This document shows positions 5,462 to 8,932 of a stretch of DNA of 8,932 nt, in pieces. Positions within the stretch are counted from its first letter, which is position 1; each line of letters starts with the position of its first letter. The position numbers and the translations under genes were made by a program. The DNA lies in assembly GCA_001412335.1 (NCBI GenBank), contig LKUF01000005.1:1-8932 (forward strand), given 5' to 3'. Under the pieces are notes generated by a model that was given only the letters and a program-made list of their open reading frames with translations, was not told the origin of the DNA and did no database searches. Source of the DNA: Methanolinea sp. SDB (GTDB lineage: Archaea; Halobacteriota; Methanomicrobia; Methanomicrobiales; Methanospirillaceae).

Positions 5462-7861
5462 TCAGGGAGAGCCTTCACGATACTCCCTGAACCGTTCCGC
5501 CATCTCACGCAGCCGGTTGTCCACCCGATAGTTGATGGACCCTTCTTCGAAGCTCCCGTCGGGTCCCTTCTCCCCTGCTTTCACCCCGGTGAGAACCTCG
5601 ATCCCCTCATCTATCGTCTTCACAGGATAGATCCTGAATTTGCCACTCTCCGCCGCTTCTATGATCTCCTCTTTCAACATGAGATTCTGCACGTTTGATG
5701 CCGGGATCATGACTCCCTGGTCGCCGTTCAGTCCAAGAGTCCTGCAGATCTCAAAGAATCCCTCAATCTTCTCGTTTACACCGCCTATCGCCTGGACCTC
5801 TCCGTTCTGGTTCACGGAACCTGTTACCGCGATTGACTGCTTTATCGGGATACGGGAGAGCGCGGAGAGCAGTGCATACAACTCCGTGCTGGAGGCGCTG
5901 TCACCATCAACGCCCGAGTAACTCTGCTCGAACACCAGCCTGGCAGCCAGGCTCAAAGGCTTGTCCTGGGCGTACTTGTTTGCAAGGTAACCGGAGAGGA
6001 TCAGGACTCCCTTTGTATGGATAGGGCCCCCCATGGCGGCTTCACGCTCGATATCGATGATGCCCCCCTTGCCCACGCCAATGCTTGCCGTGACCCGGGA
6101 AGGACGGCCGAACTCGATGTCACCGAGCCCGATGACCGAGAGGCCATTGACCTGCCCGACTCTGTCGCCCTCGCTCTCGATCAGGATAATTCCCCTGTTG
6201 ATATACTCGCGGATCTTCTCCTGGACCAGGTTTGACCGGTAGATCTTCTCATCAATTGCTTTCTGGATCTCTGTTTCTCCGATATACCATGCGTCATTCT
6301 TTCCGGCATAGAAATTCGCCTCCCTGATAGTGTCGGCGATATCGGAAAACTTGGTGCTCAGTTTCTGCTGGTCTTCTGCCAGGCGTGAACTGTATTCGAT
6401 GATCTTTGCAACGGCGGGGGCTTCGAGGTGCCGCAGGTTGTATTGGTCACAGAGTGTGCAGATGAAGTTACTGTATCTTTTTACATTCTCATCGTTCCGG
6501 TCCATGGTGACGTCGAAATCCGCTTTCACCTTGAAGAGCTCGGCGAAATCCGGGTCACCCATGTACAGGATCCGGTATATCTCGGGAGTTCCTACCAGGA
6601 CGACTTTCAGGGAGAGTGGAATGGGTTCGGGCTTGATACCCTTGGCGGTGATGAATCCCATCCGTTCACCCGGTTCATCGGTCACTACCTCGCCTGTCTT
6701 GAGAGCGGTCTTTAAACCGTCCCATGAATAGGGATTCCGGAACAGATCTTCGACCATGATGACCAGGTATCCCCCGTTTGCCTTGTGGATCGATCCCGGT
6801 CGGATCATGGTGAAGTCTGTTGAGACAACACCATACTCGACTTCCTTCTCCACCTTGCCTATAAGGTTTAAGTAGGTGGGGTTCTGTTCGAAGATAACCG
6901 GGGCCCCGTCATCGCCTGAATTATCGACGATGACGTTTACCTGGTATTTTCTGAATATAAGTTCCTGGACCAGCGGGTGCTGCATCTGGGCCTGCATCTG
7001 AGACGGCTGTGCCTCGGGCAGGAACTGGTTGAGGTTGTCGATGATATCATTCTGGACTGAATCCAGGTATTCCTGGATCTCATCGATCTTCGAATACTTG
7101 TCTTTTAAGGCTGCCACGCGGTGGCCGAGTGCATTAAGTGCCACATCACGGTTGAGACGCTCGACACCCTCCTGGGCTTTCTGGTCCAGTTCACGAAGCT
7201 GCCGGAACGTGTTGCGCATCTCAGTCGAGAGTTCTTCCCTTCGTTTCTGGTACTCGTTCTGCACGTCCTCGGGCATGGCCTGGAACTCTTCCGGCGGGAT
7301 TGGTTCGCCGTTGCGCGTGGGGATTATCACGAGTCCCTGGGGGGATGTCTGGATGAGAAAGCCCTTCTCCTGGGCGACGGCGTTCAGCCTGCTTATGAGT
7401 TCACCCTTCTGCTGTTCGAGGGTTCTGATGGCCGCGTCCCTCCTGGTTGCATAGTCTTCGCTCTCGAAGACCTTGGGAATGAGCTGCCTCGCCTCCTCGA
7501 TGAACGATGCCAGTTCGTCACGGAAGGTCTTTCCTGTTCCGGGCGGGAGCTTGATGGCATTGGGCTCGTAGGGGTTTTTGAAATTGTTCACATATATCCA
7601 GTCGTTTCCTCTCGGTTTTTTCGCGGCAACCTGGTCGAGGTATTTTCTGACTGCGGAGGTTCTCCCTGTCCCGTGCATTCCCGAGGCATAGATATTGAAT
7701 CCCTCCTCCTGGATGTTTAATCCGAATTCGAGTGCCTTTATTGCACGGTCCTGGCCAATGATCTCTTTGAGAGGGGTCAGTTGATCGGTGCTTTTGCAAT
7801 CTATCCTGCTGGAATCCAGGGCGTGTCGCATCTTCTCCGGTGGCAATGGGGCAATCATCAT
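5462..7861 (-). CDS. Lon-family ATP-dependent protease, AAA_32 type
   Basis: This is a 799-residue AAA+ serine protease, predicted cytosolic, of the AAA_32 + Lon protease-domain family. It is distinct from the membrane-anchored archaeal LonB: no membrane segments are seen. GQDRAIKALEFGL (36-48) precedes a Walker A-like loop, GMHGTGRTS (61-69), in which the usual Lys is Arg67. YVNNFKNPYEP (90-100) follows, then a coiled-coil-rich insert (about 120-285). HKANGGYLVIMVEDL (359-373) is the Walker B region, and LVGTPEIY (422-429) the probable sensor 1 strand. The proteolytic domain (about 565-760) carries Ser655 in DGDSASS and Lys698 in GGVNEK, 43 residues apart, as in E. coli Lon (Ser679/Lys722). 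Peptidase activity is therefore expected; ATP use is less certain because of Arg67. GGTGAG (7869-7864) precedes tandem ATGs at 7861 and 7858; the second has the better spacing. A weak TATA-like box, CAATAACT, lies near 7913-7920. Confidence 0.95.
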   Translation of the reverse strand: MMIAPLPPEKMRHALDSSRIDCKSTDQLTPLKEIIGQDRAIKALEFGLNIQEEGFNIYASGMHGTGRTSAVRKYLDQVAAKKPRGNDWIYVNNFKNPYEPNAIKLPPGTGKTFRDELASFIEEARQLIPKVFESEDYATRRDAAIRTLEQQKGELISRLNAVAQEKGFLIQTSPQGLVIIPTRNGEPIPPEEFQAMPEDVQNEYQKRREELSTEMRNTFRQLRELDQKAQEGVERLNRDVALNALGHRVAALKDKYSKIDEIQEYLDSVQNDIIDNLNQFLPEAQPSQMQAQMQHPLVQELIFRKYQVNVIVDNSGDDGAPVIFEQNPTYLNLIGKVEKEVEYGVVSTDFTMIRPGSIHKANGGYLVIMVEDLFRNPYSWDGLKTALKTGEVVTDEPGERMGFITAKGIKPEPIPLSLKVVLVGTPEIYRILYMGDPDFAELFKVKADFDVTMDRNDENVKRYSNFICTLCDQYNLRHLEAPAVAKIIEYSSRLAEDQQKLSTKFSDIADTIREANFYAGKNDAWYIGETEIQKAIDEKIYRSNLVQEKIREYINRGIILIESEGDRVGQVNGLSVIGLGDIEFGRPSRVTASIGVGKGGIIDIEREAAMGGPIHTKGVLILSGYLANKYAQDKPLSLAARLVFEQSYSGVDGDSASSTELYALLSALSRIPIKQSIAVTGSVNQNGEVQAIGGVNEKIEGFFEICRTLGLNGDQGVMIPASNVQNLMLKEEIIEAAESGKFRIYPVKTIDEGIEVLTGVKAGEKGPDGSFEEGSINYRVDNRLREMAERFREYREGSP

Positions 7862-7863
7862 CT

Positions 7864-7869
7864 CTCACC
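7864..7869 (-). promoter_or_regulatory. Ribosome binding site of the Lon-family gene
   Basis: GGTGAG on the minus strand stands 2 nt before the first ATG (7861) and 5 nt before the second (7858). The spacing favours the second ATG, which would shorten the protein by one residue. The remaining gap to the upstream gene (7870-8030) shows only weak TATA-like boxes near 7913-7920 and 8000-8007, and no gene. Confidence 0.5.
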
Positions 7870-8030
7870 AATCCTTCTTAATCGGTCGTCTATTGATTCG
7901 GTGGAGCAAAAGAGTTATTGGTCCAGCGCGGAACCGCCTCCCGGCAGCCTTCATATGATCCTGTTCAAGGTCAGAAAAGAGGTGGGACCCTGCAAAACGT
8001 TATAGAACCTCCGGGAATACCCAAACAGCA

Positions 8031-8576
8031 TCAACTCCCTGGTGGGCTTGTTCTCCTGCCATCGGCTATCAGGTCCTGGAGTGCTGTCTCCAGTTCGAGA
8101 GGTCTCCTCGATCCGATGAGAAAGGTTCTTCCACTGGAAAGCCTGACCAGGACGCCCCTGTCACCCGAGACATTGTAGGCGATACCCTGTCGTCCATAAC
8201 GGATACCCCAACCGCCGTATTCTCGAAACGGCCTGTATACAATGGCCATCGCACCTTCGATCTCTCCCGCGGCAACTTCCTTCCAGCGGGGATGTAAGGG
8301 ATACATCCTGAAGACGAGTCTCTGTCCGGTCACGAGAACCTCGAGTCTCATCATAAGAAACAATGCCGGAAAGACCACTCCGAATATTGCCAATATGATA
8401 AACAGCACCCAGTCAGGGGCTGGATTGGAACCAAAAGTCTCTTCAAAGACGACCTGCCGGATGAAGGCAGACCAGGCAAGAGCGGCAATAAAGATCACCA
8501 CGACCCATATCCAGACCTGCCGAAACTGTTGCACCTCAAAAAATGTGCAACCTTCGTGAGAGTATTGACCACTCAT
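8031..8576 (-). CDS. DUF6141-like two-TM membrane protein
   Basis: This 181-residue protein has a short N-terminal motif, FEVQQFRQVW (13-22), which runs into a first membrane segment (about 21-39). A loop with DW leads to a second segment (about 56-76). The rest (about 78-172) is a soluble, beta-rich domain with EYGGWGIRYG (119-128), AYNVSG and FLIGSRRPLELETAL, ending in a disordered tail. This layout, two membrane helices plus a PH-like beta domain with a GGWGIR...GV.V.L..GR..LIGS pattern, is what I know as the DUF6141 family. I assign it from memory of the motif pattern. No enzymatic residues are evident, and the function is unknown. No ribosome binding site precedes ATG 8576, so the message may be leaderless or translated from the upstream gene's transcript. 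The upstream gene ends 47 nt away on the same strand, and a 13-bp palindrome sits between them. Confidence 0.75.
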   Translation of the reverse strand: MSGQYSHEGCTFFEVQQFRQVWIWVVVIFIAALAWSAFIRQVVFEETFGSNPAPDWVLFIILAIFGVVFPALFLMMRLEVLVTGQRLVFRMYPLHPRWKEVAAGEIEGAMAIVYRPFREYGGWGIRYGRQGIAYNVSGDRGVLVRLSSGRTFLIGSRRPLELETALQDLIADGRRTSPPGS

Positions 8577-8601
8577 GGAATGTTTAGCTTTTCCTGGAAA
8601 A

Positions 8602-8614
8602 ACAAATGATTTGT
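8602..8614. repeat. 13-bp odd palindrome, possible operator
   Basis: ACAAAT-G-ATTTGT is a perfect inverted repeat with a single central base. It lies 26-38 nt upstream of the DUF6141-like start codon and 10 nt after the stop of the upstream gene. This is where a core promoter would be for a leaderless transcript, so a repressor could bind here. It is too AT-rich and short to act as a terminator hairpin. Chance occurrence of a 6+6 dyad in 9 kb is not negligible. Confidence 0.35.
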
Positions 8615-8623
8615 GGTTTGGGC

Positions 8624-8932
8624 TTAGCCGATACTTCCCATGAAGAGACTCAAGGCAAGACCTGTTACCAGGGCAACCAGCGCATCTGTTGTGAAGTAAT
8701 TCAGGGAGAGAAGCTGTTCCGGAGGGATCCCCCCCCAGAAGAAGCCGAGCACGATGGAGAGGAGTCCCCCGATGAGAACCGCCGCTGCCAGGTGTCGTAC
8801 CCCCTTCCAGTAATCATGGTAGGTAAGCCTGATGAAGAGGAGGCTTGCGAGGAGGAATATGCCGAAGAATGCCATGCCGGTCTCTATTGAAGGTGCCGCA
8901 GTGGTTTTTGATGAGAAAACCCCGAACTCTGC
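8624..8932 (-). CDS. Small multi-spanning membrane protein, 5' end off window
   Basis: The frame is open from the right edge to the TAA at 8626-8624 and gives at least 102 residues. An ATG exists at 8875, but it has no ribosome binding site. The 19 codons before it read as protein (EFGVFSSKTTAAPSIETG), so I treat the gene as cut by the window edge. Three hydrophobic segments follow: one around MAFFGIFLLASLLFI, a second LAAAVLIGGLLSIVLGFFW, and a third ALVALVTGLALSLFMG at the C-terminus. Between the last two is a loop with PPEQ and an FTTD motif. The first loop, RLTYHDYWKGVRH, is basic and likely cytosolic. It is an integral membrane protein of unknown function; no transporter or enzyme signature is visible. 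It probably shares a transcript with the DUF6141-like gene 47 nt downstream. Confidence 0.7.
   Translation of the reverse strand, partial: AEFGVFSSKTTAAPSIETGMAFFGIFLLASLLFIRLTYHDYWKGVRHLAAAVLIGGLLSIVLGFFWGGIPPEQLLSLNYFTTDALVALVTGLALSLFMGSIG

Noticed and set aside
7121..7720. 199-codon open frame on the plus strand
   Set aside because: It is antisense to the coiled-coil region of the Lon-family gene, whose identity is certain. No protein family is recognised.

Overview
The window looks like a chromosomal stretch from a methanogenic archaeon of the Methanomicrobia, most likely order Methanomicrobiales. This is inferred from family content, since no rRNA or marker gene is present. The clues are: a soluble receiver-PAS-PAS-PAS-histidine kinase of the kind these genomes carry in large numbers; a Lon-type protease of the AAA_32 architecture; a stand-alone B3/4-domain protein; short AT-rich TATA-like boxes rather than -35/-10 promoters; GGTGAT-type ribosome binding sites; and moderate GC. 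I see no mobile element, CRISPR array, tRNA or rRNA, and no phage or plasmid genes.

Layout. The left edge (1-485, minus strand) holds the first ~161 codons of a solo B3/4-domain protein cut by the window edge. It is divergent from a short-chain dehydrogenase of the retinol-dehydrogenase/WWOX-like type (578-1396, plus). A small YHS-domain protein with its own TATA box and strong ribosome binding site follows (about 1529-1711, plus). A 213-nt gene-free gap rich in inverted repeats then leads to a 737-residue soluble sensor kinase (1925-4138, plus).

The kinase converges on a minus-strand block. A HdeD/DUF308-type membrane protein with an unusual long soluble N-terminus (4365 to about 5252 or 5306) has a start that is hard to place. 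Beyond it lie an 799-residue Lon-family protease (5462-7861), a DUF6141-like membrane protein (8031-8576) and the 3' part of a small multi-spanning membrane protein running off the right edge (8624-8932). All four minus-strand genes read in the same direction, but gaps of 155-170 nt suggest at least two or three transcription units. Only the last two (47-nt gap) look like plausible operon partners.

Working together: the genes do not form an obvious pathway. Protein quality control (Lon), an envelope-associated HdeD-like protein and a cytosolic redox- or ligand-sensing kinase would fit a housekeeping and stress-response neighbourhood, but that is inference from families. I found no convincing new multi-gene system. 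The points most worth a second look are the possible CTG start of the HdeD-like gene, the fusion of a soluble domain to HdeD, the Lys-to-Arg change in the Lon Walker A motif, and the dyad-rich gap ahead of the kinase.
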